From: Candidatus Enterococcus ferrettii
GTDB taxonomy: Bacteria > Bacillota > Bacilli > Lactobacillales > Enterococcaceae
Length of the DNA stretch: 59,012 nt
Direction of reading: 5' to 3'
Assembly (NCBI RefSeq): GCF_017377655.1
Contig: NZ_JAFREL010000034.1
Coordinates: 1-59,012 of the forward strand
Shown: in pieces, positions 51,306 through 59,012 of the stretch
Layout: each line of letters starts with the position of its first letter
Position numbering within the stretch: position 1 is the first letter of the stretch
Program-made: the position numbers and the translations under genes
Notes under the pieces: model-generated
Databases searched by the model: none
What the model was told of the DNA's origin: nothing
What the model saw: only the letters and a program-made list of their open reading frames with translations

Positions 51306-52271
51306 ATGAGTGAATTTTTAACGATTGGTGAACCGATTGCTTTATTTGGATCAACAGAGGTAGACAAAAGTTTAAAAGATGCACAGAATTTCCAAAAATT
51401 TTTAGCCGGTGCTGAGGTGAATGTAGCAGTAGGAGTTTCACGTTTAGGTCATACTTCAGAATATATTACTCGTTTAGGAAAAGACCCATTTGGTGAATTT
51501 ATTATTGATCAATTGCGCAAAAATCAGGTAGGGACCGACTATATTGATCAAACTGAAGATTATTGGACTGCTTTTCAACTGAAGGATCGTGTCAGTCAAG
51601 GAGACCCGAGTATCTTCTATTTCCGTAAGGGTTCAGCAGCCGCTCACCTCAATCAAGAAATTTTAGATAACATTGATTTTTCAGAAGTAAAGATGGTGCA
51701 CTTATCTGGAATTTTTCCGGCAATTTCTAGTGAAGCGCTGGCTGCATTCCGACATTTTGTTCAATTGTTAGAGAAGAAACAAATACGGACAACTTTTGAT
51801 CCAAACCTGCGACCTCAATTGTGGGAATCACAGGAGAAAATGGTCGCAACCATTAATGAATTGGCTTCTCATGCTGAAATTATTTTACCTGGCATTAATG
51901 AAGGAGAAATTCTGATGGGAAGTCGAGATCCGGAAAAAATTGCTGACTTTTATCTGGCTAATGGTGCTGCGACACAAACAGTAGTAGTAAAACTAGGAAC
52001 AGAGGGAGCATATGTGAAGCAAAAGGATGGAACCAGCTTTACAATACCTGGCTTTACAGTTAATGAAGTCGTGGATACCGTGGGTGCGGGGGATGGATTT
52101 GCTGCAGGACTAATTACTGCTTTAATAGAAGGAAAAAGCCTGAAAGAAGCAGTTACTCGAGCAAATGCGGTAGGTGCATTGGCTGTTCAATCACCAGGAG
52201 ATAATGATGGTTATCCTACGCCTAAAGAGTTAGCAGATTTTTTAGTAAAAAATGAGGTGAAACCAGCATGA
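51306..52271 (+). CDS. kdgK: 2-keto-3-deoxygluconate kinase (PfkB family)
   Basis: The 321-residue PfkB kinase has FLAGAEVNVAVGVSRLG near the N-terminus, TFDPNLRPQLW in the middle and the DTVGAGDGFAAGLI signature with the catalytic Asp. AGAGGA precedes two ATGs at 51303 and 51306; the second has better spacing. KDG kinase is assigned because KDPG aldolase is in the same operon. It overlaps the next gene by 4 nt. Confidence 0.88.
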   Translation: MSEFLTIGEPIALFGSTEVDKSLKDAQNFQKFLAGAEVNVAVGVSRLGHTSEYITRLGKDPFGEFIIDQLRKNQVGTDYIDQTEDYWTAFQLKDRVSQGDPSIFYFRKGSAAAHLNQEILDNIDFSEVKMVHLSGIFPAISSEALAAFRHFVQLLEKKQIRTTFDPNLRPQLWESQEKMVATINELASHAEIILPGINEGEILMGSRDPEKIADFYLANGAATQTVVVKLGTEGAYVKQKDGTSFTIPGFTVNEVVDTVGAGDGFAAGLITALIEGKSLKEAVTRANAVGALAVQSPGDNDGYPTPKELADFLVKNEVKPA

Positions 52272-52891
52272 AATTACAAATAGCCATCGATCGAGTTACC
52301 CTTGAAGAAGCTGTCGAACTAGCCAAATCTTTAAATGGGAAAACAGATATTTTAGAAATGGGAACGTCGTTAGTGAAAGATTACGGCAATCAAGCAATTG
52401 AGCAAATTCGAACTGTTTTGTCAGACACCGAACTATTAGTGGATTTAAAGACAATTGATGAAGGAGCCTACGAGTTTCGTCAAGGGTACCGTTATGGTGG
52501 AGATATATTAACAGTGATGGGTGCTGCTTCTTACGATACATTAAAAGCTTGCTATGAAGTTGCTCAGGAGCAGCAAAAAACCATGATGATTGATCTGCTG
52601 GAGGTAGCTGATGAAAAGATTACTCAGCTAACAAATTTTGATCAGGCAATTTTCGCGCTGCATCACTCCATTGATCGCAAAGATAAATTAGACGCTGTAG
52701 CTAGTGTGAAAACTTTTCACGAAAAGTATCCAACGATTAAGCATCTCGCGATTGCTGGCGGAATTGATTTGGAACAGGCGAAAGGATTAGCTAAGCAAGG
52801 ACTGACAGAAATTGTCATTGTAGGTTCAAAAATCACCAAAGCATCTGAACCGCTGCAAGCAGCAGAGCAATTTATGGAGGGAATAAAATGA
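52268..52891 (+). CDS. 3-hexulose-6-phosphate synthase-like (OMPDC superfamily)
   Basis: The 207-residue protein starts MKLQIAIDRVTLEEAVELAK and has VDLKTIDEGAYE (the DxKxxD metal/catalytic motif) and LAIAGGIDLE. It belongs to the hexulose-phosphate synthase/3-keto-L-gulonate-6-phosphate decarboxylase group. Its partner is the hexuloisomerase gene that overlaps by 4 nt. Which reaction it performs here is uncertain: formaldehyde fixation/release or decarboxylation of a keto-hexonate phosphate. Confidence 0.82.
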   Translation: MKLQIAIDRVTLEEAVELAKSLNGKTDILEMGTSLVKDYGNQAIEQIRTVLSDTELLVDLKTIDEGAYEFRQGYRYGGDILTVMGAASYDTLKACYEVAQEQQKTMMIDLLEVADEKITQLTNFDQAIFALHHSIDRKDKLDAVASVKTFHEKYPTIKHLAIAGGIDLEQAKGLAKQGLTEIVIVGSKITKASEPLQAAEQFMEGIK

Positions 52892-53430
52892 GTACGATAA
52901 CAACCATCATGACAGAAATTAACGAAGTAATGAAGCGGGTAGATGAAACCCAGTTAGAGGCTGCTTTATCCTATTTTCAAAAAGATAAACGAATTTTTGT
53001 GATTGGAGCTGGCCGCAGCGGTTTTCAAGGCAAAGGCTTTGCCATGCGCTTGATGCATATTGGGTACACCGATTACGTAATGGGAGAAACAATCACACCG
53101 TCCATTCAAAAAGGCGATACATGGGTTGCTATTTCTGGATCAGGTACAACCAAGAGTATTGTAGCTGATACTCAGACTGCCAAAAAAATAGGCCTGGATA
53201 TTGTGGTGTTGACCAGTGACCCTAACTCTCCATTGGCAGAATTAGCGGATCAGGTCATTGTAGTGCCAGGAGCAACGAAAACCGGAGCAGGTATAAGATC
53301 TGTTCAACTATTGTCTTCATTGTTTGATCAAACTGTTCATATTACGTTGGATGCGTTAACTTTAATGCTGGCAAAACGTGATGACACCTCTAATCAGGAC
53401 GCGTTGCATGAACATGTGAACGTAGAATAG
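52888..53430 (+). CDS. 6-phospho-3-hexuloisomerase-like SIS protein
   Basis: The 180-residue SIS-domain protein has FVIGAGRSGFQGKGFAMRLM and VAISGSGTTKSIVADTQTAK, with HVNVE at the end, the PHI pattern. In the known ribulose monophosphate pathway it converts hexulose-6-phosphate to fructose-6-phosphate. It overlaps the synthase-like gene by 4 nt. Confidence 0.88.
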   Translation: MSTITTIMTEINEVMKRVDETQLEAALSYFQKDKRIFVIGAGRSGFQGKGFAMRLMHIGYTDYVMGETITPSIQKGDTWVAISGSGTTKSIVADTQTAKKIGLDIVVLTSDPNSPLAELADQVIVVPGATKTGAGIRSVQLLSSLFDQTVHITLDALTLMLAKRDDTSNQDALHEHVNVE

Positions 53431-53442
53431 GAAGTGAAGAGA

Positions 53443-54081
53443 GTGCAACGAATCAACCTTTTACAGCAATTAAGGCAATCAGGAGTAATTGCTGTAGTTA
53501 GAGGAAATAATAAAGATGAAGCTCTTAGTGTGTGCCGTGCACTGATTAAGGGGGGAATTATCGGAATTGAAGTGACTTTAACTGTTCCTGAAGCTGAATC
53601 AGTTATTCAAGAATTAAAGAAGGAGCAGGTTAAAAACAAAAAAATCGTTATTGGTGCAGGTACAGTGCTACATGTATCGAGTGCTGAACGTATGATTATG
53701 GCAGGAGCAGACTTCATCGTTAGCCCTTCTTTTGATCAGGCCACAGCAGAGATTTGTAATTTGTATCAAATTCCATATCTTCCCGGCTGTGCTACCATTA
53801 CGGAAATGCAGCAAGCTTTAAAAAGCGGAGTAGAAGTAATCAAGCTATTTCCTGGCAGCAGTGCTGGACCAAAAATGATAAAAGCAATTAAGGGTCCGCT
53901 GCCTCAAGTAAATTTGATGCCTACAGGCGGTGTGAACTTGGATAACTTAGCAGAGTGGCATGCAGCAGGTGCAGTAATGGTAGGGGTTGGCGGAAATCTT
54001 TTAGCAGGTGATCTTCACCAAATTACCAAAGCAGCTTCACAGTACAAACGACATTGGGATGACTTGGAGAAAAACGAATAG
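53443..54081 (+). CDS. eda: KDPG aldolase (2-keto-3-deoxy-6-phosphogluconate aldolase)
   Basis: The 212-residue class I aldolase has VIAVVRGNNKDEAL, GIEVTLTVPEAESV (catalytic Glu) and EVIKLFPGSSAGP (Schiff-base Lys). It splits KDPG into pyruvate and glyceraldehyde-3-phosphate. GTG 53443 has AGGAAG 8 nt upstream and is preferred over GTG 53434. Last gene of the operon. Confidence 0.9.
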   Translation: MQRINLLQQLRQSGVIAVVRGNNKDEALSVCRALIKGGIIGIEVTLTVPEAESVIQELKKEQVKNKKIVIGAGTVLHVSSAERMIMAGADFIVSPSFDQATAEICNLYQIPYLPGCATITEMQQALKSGVEVIKLFPGSSAGPKMIKAIKGPLPQVNLMPTGGVNLDNLAEWHAAGAVMVGVGGNLLAGDLHQITKAASQYKRHWDDLEKNE

Positions 54082-54086
54082 AAATG

Positions 54087-54121
54087 AGGGCAGGGGGATG
54101 CAATGGAACCTGCCCTTTATT
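54087..54121. terminator. bidirectional terminator
   Basis: AGGGCAGG pairs with CCTGCCCT and is followed by TTTATT. It ends the sugar-acid operon and lies next to the treR stop. Confidence 0.82.
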
Positions 54122-54123
54122 CG

Positions 54124-54846
54124 TTACATAGTAGAAGGATTGCGGCGGGCAAAATCGAAAAAGCGGAACTTGTCTACCTGATGCCGACTTTCAGTGTATT
54201 GGAATTGTTGAGCTTCCGAAGTATAGACACGACTTTTAACAGAGACAATATTAATATCGTGATGATTCAGATCTAACAGCTTTCGATCCTCATCTGTCAA
54301 ACTGTCAATGGTAATCTCTTTTTCTGCAAAGCTGATAGAAATATGCAAATCCTGTTCAATGTAACGATAAATAGAATCTTTAGCAATTTCTGTATCCAAT
54401 TCTGGTATCAAGGAGGCCAGTAGTAAATCCTTATCTAAAATCACTTTCTTCTGGTCAATTTGTCGAGTACGAATCAAGGACCAGCAAATTTCTCCAACCT
54501 CAAAACCGGTTATTCTTGCCATATCCTCATCTATGGTTACTTTTGTTAGGCTTACAACAGCAGTGGTACTCTCATAACCATAAGAATTTTGCAGTTCCTT
54601 ATAGCTGGTTAAACCAGAAACTGGAAAACGCAGCTGTTCACGTTTCAGTACAAGGGAACCTTTACCCTGCATTTTTTGAATATATCCATTCGCCATCAGT
54701 AGAGACAGTGCTTTGCGAATTGTATCGCGAGAAACAGCATACGTTTTACGTAATTGGTTCTCACTAGGCAAATAGCTGCCAGGAGAATAAATTCCTTTCA
54801 AGATACCTCGTTCGATTGTCTGATAGACCATTTCATAAGTTTTCAT
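54124..54846 (-). CDS. treR: GntR family trehalose operon repressor
   Basis: The 240-residue GntR/HutC-type regulator has the winged helix SENQLRKTYAVSRDTIRKAL and GYIQKMQGKGSLVLKRE, then a UTRA effector domain (residues about 85-235; ICWSLIRTRQIDQKKVILDK). It is divergent from the trehalose PTS gene, and trehalose-6-phosphate is the effector in relatives. Confidence 0.9.
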   Translation of the reverse strand: MKTYEMVYQTIERGILKGIYSPGSYLPSENQLRKTYAVSRDTIRKALSLLMANGYIQKMQGKGSLVLKREQLRFPVSGLTSYKELQNSYGYESTTAVVSLTKVTIDEDMARITGFEVGEICWSLIRTRQIDQKKVILDKDLLLASLIPELDTEIAKDSIYRYIEQDLHISISFAEKEITIDSLTDEDRKLLDLNHHDINIVSVKSRVYTSEAQQFQYTESRHQVDKFRFFDFARRNPSTM

Positions 54847-55194
54847 CAGATACCTCCTTTAACCCATTCTTGATATTCACTTGTACGGATAAGCAACTAA
54901 AGTATAAATTAAAACAAATGAAAAGTAAACCGCTTTCTTTAGTGATTTTAGAACATTAGAAAAAACTTATTTTTTTTGATGTATAAGGATGACTTGTTTG
55001 CTTAAGGCGATACAGGTTGGTAAACAGCAGACAAGAAAGTGCAGGGAATCTTTTATTGCAGCTATATAAAATGAGATAATTCTAATTAAAAACAAAAGAC
55101 TAAAGTTGTAAGCGGTTTACAAATTGAGCATAATTTCATATAGTTAAGGCAGAAAGAACTTATCCATACAAGTTATTAAATTGGAGGGAAAAAG
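54847..55194. promoter_or_regulatory. treR-treP intergenic control region
   Basis: Two cre-like sites share AAGCGGTTTAC: 54926-54940 (minus orientation, within GTAAACCGCTTTC) and TTGTAAGCGGTTTACAA at 55106-55122. They have one base more than the usual palindromic cre, so the factor could be CcpA or a LacI-type protein. No clear TreR operator was identified by eye. Confidence 0.5.
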
Positions 55195-57150
55195 ATGGGT
55201 AAATACGAAAAGGATGCCAAAGAACTGTTAGCTTCCATTGGAGGAAAACAAAATATTTCTGCGGTCACCCACTGTGCTACGCGAATGAGATTTGTATTGA
55301 ATGATCCAAAGAAAGCGGATGAAGAGAAGATTAGTGATATTCCAAGTGTCAAGGGAATGTTTACTAATGCAGGACAATTTCAAGTAATCATCGGGAATGA
55401 CGTGCCAGTTTTTTACAATGAGTTTGTTGCTATTTCTGGAATTGAAGGCGTTTCAAAAGAGGCTGCCAAATCTGTTGCTAAGCAAAATCAAAATCCTGTT
55501 CAACGTGCCATTACTGTTTTAGCTGAAATTTTCACGCCATTATTACCTGCCATTATTGTTGGTGGTTTGATCTTAGGGTTCCGCAACATTTTAGAAGCGG
55601 TTCCGATGGGATTCCTTGGAGGACAAACAATCACTGAATCCTCGCAATTTTGGGATGCTGTGAACAACTTCTTATGGCTCCCTGGGGAAGCGATCTTCCA
55701 TTTTCTACCAGTAGGAATTACTTGGAGTATCGCCCGTAAAATGGGGGCAACAGAAATTCTAGGAATTGTATTAGGGATTACTCTAGTATCACCACAACTA
55801 TTGAATGCCTATGCGGTAAATGGTACTTCAGCTGCTGAAATAGCTGCAAATTATACTTGGAATTTTGGTTTTTTAACGGTCGAGAAAATCGGCTACCAAG
55901 CTCAGGTCATACCAGCGATGTTGGCAGGTTTCCTATTAGTTTATCTAGAGCGCTTCTTTAGAAAACATATTCCCGAAGCTGTTTCAATGATCTTTGTACC
56001 GTTCTTCTCATTACTGCCAACGATTTTGGCGGCTCACGTGATTTTAGGACCAATCGGATGGAAAATTGGAACGATGATTTCAGCAGTAGTCAATGCTGGA
56101 CTAACTTCAAGCTTTAGCTGGTTGTTCGGAGGAGTGTTCGGTGCAGTTTATGCACCATTGGTTATTACTGGATTGCATCATACTACCTTGGCGATTGATT
56201 CTCAACTGATTGCCGATTTTGGTTCAACCAATTTGTGGCCAATGATTTGTTTATCGAATATTGCTCAAGGAGCAGCGGTTGCGGCGGTTGTTTATGCTCA
56301 CCGCGGTAATAAAAAGGAAGAGCAAGTATCTGTTCCATCGGTGATTTCTGCTTGGCTAGGGGTTACTGAGCCAGCGATGTTTGGGATTAATCTAAAATAC
56401 ATGTATCCCTTCATTGCGGCGATGATTGGCAGCGGAATAGCTGGGATGTTCGTCACTTTATTCAAAGTTCGCGCACTGTCTATCGGTGTCGGTGGTTTGC
56501 CGGGAATTTTAGCGATCCGACCACAGGATTATGTGATTTTTGGGATTGCGATGCTGATTACGATTGTTGTGCCATTCCTATTGACGTTATTCTTCCGTCG
56601 TGCTGGTATCTTTAACAAAATCGATCGGATTGGTGAGGAGCTGTCTGTTGACCTAAACGAGCTGGATCAACCTGTCTCTAGTAAAAAGGGTCAGATTCTA
56701 GAATTGTTTGCACCATTAAACGGCGAAGTACAACCACTGAATCAAGCCAAAGATCCTGTGTTTGCTGAAGGTATGATGGGGCAAGGAGTAGTGATTGACC
56801 CTGTGGAAGGAAAGCTCTTTGCGCCATTTGATGGTCAGGTCAGCCTATTGTTCCCAACGAAGCACGCGATCGGTTTATTAAGTAATGACGGTACCGAAGT
56901 ATTAATCCATATAGGTATTGATACGGTCAAGCTGGACGGTAAATATTTTACTGCTAAAGTAGATCAAGGAGATACAGTAACTAAAGGACAATTATTAATG
57001 GAGTTCGATTTAGAAGCAATTCGTCAAGCCGGTTACGAAGTTCAAACCCCAGTTATTGTAACCAACTCGAATGAATTTCAAGTTGATCCGGTTTTAGAAG
57101 CAGCGCCTATTACCCCAGCTGAGACGATAATGACCGTTACACACTTATAA
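55195..57150 (+). CDS. treP: trehalose PTS enzyme IIBCA
   Basis: The 651-residue PTS permease takes up trehalose as trehalose-6-phosphate. The EIIB domain (VTHCATRMRFVLND, Cys near residue 28) is first, EIIC (about residues 100-460; SSFSWLFGGVFGAVYAPLVI) next, and a glucose-type EIIA domain (about 490-640) last, with LFPTKHAIGLL and LIHIGIDTVKLDG (phospho-His). The fused EIIA makes it independent of a separate EIIA-Glc. GGAGGG precedes the ATG. Confidence 0.92.
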   Translation: MGKYEKDAKELLASIGGKQNISAVTHCATRMRFVLNDPKKADEEKISDIPSVKGMFTNAGQFQVIIGNDVPVFYNEFVAISGIEGVSKEAAKSVAKQNQNPVQRAITVLAEIFTPLLPAIIVGGLILGFRNILEAVPMGFLGGQTITESSQFWDAVNNFLWLPGEAIFHFLPVGITWSIARKMGATEILGIVLGITLVSPQLLNAYAVNGTSAAEIAANYTWNFGFLTVEKIGYQAQVIPAMLAGFLLVYLERFFRKHIPEAVSMIFVPFFSLLPTILAAHVILGPIGWKIGTMISAVVNAGLTSSFSWLFGGVFGAVYAPLVITGLHHTTLAIDSQLIADFGSTNLWPMICLSNIAQGAAVAAVVYAHRGNKKEEQVSVPSVISAWLGVTEPAMFGINLKYMYPFIAAMIGSGIAGMFVTLFKVRALSIGVGGLPGILAIRPQDYVIFGIAMLITIVVPFLLTLFFRRAGIFNKIDRIGEELSVDLNELDQPVSSKKGQILELFAPLNGEVQPLNQAKDPVFAEGMMGQGVVIDPVEGKLFAPFDGQVSLLFPTKHAIGLLSNDGTEVLIHIGIDTVKLDGKYFTAKVDQGDTVTKGQLLMEFDLEAIRQAGYEVQTPVIVTNSNEFQVDPVLEAAPITPAETIMTVTHL

Positions 57151-57200
57151 TTAACAAAGGGCAGTTGATGAAACAACTGCCTCGTTTTAGGAGGAAGAAG

Positions 57201-58823
57201 ATGTCTTTTAAGGACAAAGTAATTTATCAAATTTATCCCAAATCTTATCTAGATACCGATGGTGATGGGATTGGTGATTTGGCAGGGATCTTAAAGAAAT
57301 TGCCCTATTTAAAATTATTAGGGGTAGATATGATTTGGTTAAATCCGGTTTATCCAAGTCCACAAAGAGATAACGGCTATGATATCTCCAATTATACTGC
57401 CATCAATCCTGTATTTGGAACAATGGAAGAATTTGAACGCCTAATTCAAACTGCTGAAGAGCATGGAATTGGGGTAATGCTGGATATGGTATTAAATCAT
57501 GTATCAATCGAGCATGAATGGTTTCAAAAGGCTTTGGCCGGTGATAAAAGATATCAGGAGTATTTTATTATTCAGGAAGACCCTACTGATTGGGTATCGA
57601 AGTTTGGCGGCAATGCCTGGGCACCCTTCGGCGATACTGGGAAATACTATTTACACCTGTTTGATGTTACGCAAGCAGATTTGAATTGGCGTAATCCTGA
57701 GGTTCGGGAAGAGTTATTTAAGGTTGTACGTTTTTGGATGGATAAAGGGATTAAAGGCTTCCGTTTTGATGTAATCAATTTGATTGGTAAAGACGAGGTT
57801 CTAAAAAATAATTCTGTTAATGATGGTAAGCCAGAATACACAGATCGTCCGATTGCCCACGAGTATATACGTATGATGAATGAAGCAACTTATGGAGCAG
57901 ATCCTGAGATTATTACTGTAGGAGAAATGAGTTTTACAACTGTGGAAAACTGCATTTTGTATACTCAACCAGAGCGTCATGAATTATCTATGACCTTCAA
58001 TTTTCATCATTTAAAAGTAGATTATGAAGAGGGTAAAAAGTGGACAAACGTTCCCTTTAATTTTTCAGAATTAAAAAGATTGTTTCACACTTGGGGAACA
58101 CAAATGAGCGAAAACAACGGCTGGAACGCTTGGTTTTGGAATAACCATGATCAACCGCGGGCCCTTAACAGATTTGTAGATGTGGAAAACTATCGAATCG
58201 AAGGGGCAAAGATGTTAGCCTCAGCAATTCATTTAAATCGTGGGACGCCATATATTTATATGGGTGAAGAAATTGGTATGCTTGATCCTGATTTTGAATC
58301 AATGGCTGATTACGTGGATGTTGAAAGTCTGAATGCTTATCAAGAACTGACTCAAAAAGGATACTCAGAAAAAGAAGCCTTTGCGATTGTACAAAGTAAA
58401 TCACGAGACAATGCCCGGACGCCAATGCAATGGACGCATGAAGTAAATGCTGGGTTTACTAAAGGAATACCATGGTTAGCGGTTGGAAATCATGCCCAAG
58501 AGATTAACGCAGCTACTGAATTGGAAGAAGGATCAATCTTTGCTTATTATCAAAAGCTGATCCGTTTGCGCAAAAAGTATCCAATTATCGCAGAAGGCAG
58601 TTATCGAGCTTTCGCTTCTGAACATGAATCCGTATACGGCTTTATTCGAGAACATGAAGAACAAAAGTTAGTCGTCTTAAATAATTTTTTTGCTGAGGAG
58701 ACGATCGTTCACTTACCTGATGAGTTCTTGACTGGCGAAATTTTAGTTGATAACTATCGAGCAACTCAACTGAATTCTGAGTTCAAGCTGCAACCTTATC
58801 AAACAATAGCTATTTTAATTTAG
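57201..58823 (+). CDS. treC: alpha,alpha-phosphotrehalase (trehalose-6-phosphate hydrolase)
   Basis: The 540-residue GH13 enzyme has YQIYPKSYLDTDGDGIGDL, MLDMVLNHVS, GFRFDVINLIGK (nucleophile Asp), GEMSFTT (acid Glu) and NNHDQPRALNRF. It hydrolyses trehalose-6-phosphate to glucose and glucose-6-phosphate. ATG 57201 follows AGGAGG; the longer reading from 57165 lacks a site. It forms an operon with treP. Confidence 0.94.
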   Translation: MSFKDKVIYQIYPKSYLDTDGDGIGDLAGILKKLPYLKLLGVDMIWLNPVYPSPQRDNGYDISNYTAINPVFGTMEEFERLIQTAEEHGIGVMLDMVLNHVSIEHEWFQKALAGDKRYQEYFIIQEDPTDWVSKFGGNAWAPFGDTGKYYLHLFDVTQADLNWRNPEVREELFKVVRFWMDKGIKGFRFDVINLIGKDEVLKNNSVNDGKPEYTDRPIAHEYIRMMNEATYGADPEIITVGEMSFTTVENCILYTQPERHELSMTFNFHHLKVDYEEGKKWTNVPFNFSELKRLFHTWGTQMSENNGWNAWFWNNHDQPRALNRFVDVENYRIEGAKMLASAIHLNRGTPYIYMGEEIGMLDPDFESMADYVDVESLNAYQELTQKGYSEKEAFAIVQSKSRDNARTPMQWTHEVNAGFTKGIPWLAVGNHAQEINAATELEEGSIFAYYQKLIRLRKKYPIIAEGSYRAFASEHESVYGFIREHEEQKLVVLNNFFAEETIVHLPDEFLTGEILVDNYRATQLNSEFKLQPYQTIAILI

Positions 58824-58830
58824 GAGAGAA

Positions 58831-58864
58831 CTGTGAAGTCCGTTAAGGCTTCACAGTTTTTTAC
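58831..58864 (+). terminator. terminator of the tre operon
   Basis: AACTGTGAAG pairs with CTTCACAGTT, followed by TTTT. Confidence 0.9.
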
Positions 58865-58940
58865 GTAAGTTCCAAGACAAACAACATTAGCTTTATAATG
58901 AGAAAAATCCCATAACATGACAAAAATTATCCAAAAGTAC

Positions 58941-59012
58941 TTGAAAAGTTATCAATACATTTTATAATTAAGATACTACACCACCTGGATCGTGGTAGGC
59001 CCCCCGTCAATA
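58941..59012 (+). promoter_or_regulatory. promoter and start of a leader at the window edge
   Basis: TTGAAA (58941-58946) and TATAAT (58963-58968) are 16 bp apart. The presumed transcript begins with CCACCTGGATCGTGG, a small hairpin. The gene served lies beyond the window. Confidence 0.6.

Noticed and set aside
54500..54515. AAAACCGGTTA within treR as a LacI operator
   Set aside because: It lies inside coding sequence far from a promoter and is probably coincidental.
1..59012. CRISPR arrays and insertion sequences
   Set aside because: No regular repeat-spacer pattern and no transposase ORF are present.
1..59012. In-window selenoprotein genes with in-frame TGA
   Set aside because: All assigned genes end at ordinary stops without a conserved extension; selD uses Cys. 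The expected selenoprotein (PrdB) would lie upstream of the window.

Overview
The window looks like a chromosomal segment of a low-GC lactic acid bacterium, most likely an Enterococcus or a close relative. This rests on the type of ABC/FtsX transporters, the LtaS enzyme, the Firmicutes-type SOS and Zur boxes, the trehalose PTS operon, AdcA with a ZinT domain, and the overall base composition. The species cannot be fixed from the sequence alone.

Layout. (1) 1-11.6 kb, selenium and proline-reductase island: prdD, prdE, proline racemase prdF and two tandem TSUP permeases; a convergent DUF554 gene; then a six-gene selenium operon (selD, yedF, DUF3343, selB, cysteine desulfurase, selA) that ends in a strong terminator. 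A selenocysteine tRNA with anticodon UCA (selC) lies at 17.1 kb on the other strand, so the whole Sec-decoding set is in the window. The prdA and Sec-encoding prdB genes are probably just upstream. (2) 11.6-21.4 kb, envelope functions: a YxeA/ABC/FtsX peptide-resistance-type set, an LtaS-family enzyme, selC, a 49-residue protein and a second ABC/FtsX pair. (3) 21.7-33.9 kb, a tail-only phage-derived locus: a divergent XRE repressor/ImmA protease pair, three ArpU-like regulators, an SOS box, and a complete non-contractile tail module (major tail protein, frameshifted tail chaperones, tape measure, Dit, Tal with HxH repeats, receptor-binding fibre, holin). There is no head, terminase, integrase or recognisable endolysin, which is the architecture expected of a flexible tail-like bacteriocin. 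(4) 34-46 kb, small housekeeping and stress genes: monooxygenase-like, VOC, a lipoprotein, a TipA-type MerR regulator with an internal start, an SOS-controlled gene pair, a second (orphan) prdD/prdE pair, a tRNA-like RNA unit, two universal stress proteins (the first apparently starting at AUA), a lipid kinase and others. (5) 46-54 kb, zinc lipoprotein adcA behind a Zur box, then a LacI-controlled sugar-acid operon (isomerase, small protein, permease, KDG kinase, hexulose-phosphate synthase, hexuloisomerase, KDPG aldolase). (6) 54-59 kb, trehalose regulator, PTS permease and phosphotrehalase.

How the genes fit together. SelD makes selenophosphate, and YedF, the DUF3343 protein and the desulfurase probably handle selenium delivery. 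SelA charges the UCA tRNA and SelB delivers it to UGA codons, most plausibly for the selenoprotein subunit of D-proline reductase. PrdF supplies D-proline from L-proline. The tail locus appears to be controlled doubly, by an ImmA-cleavable repressor and by LexA, so DNA damage would be its natural trigger.
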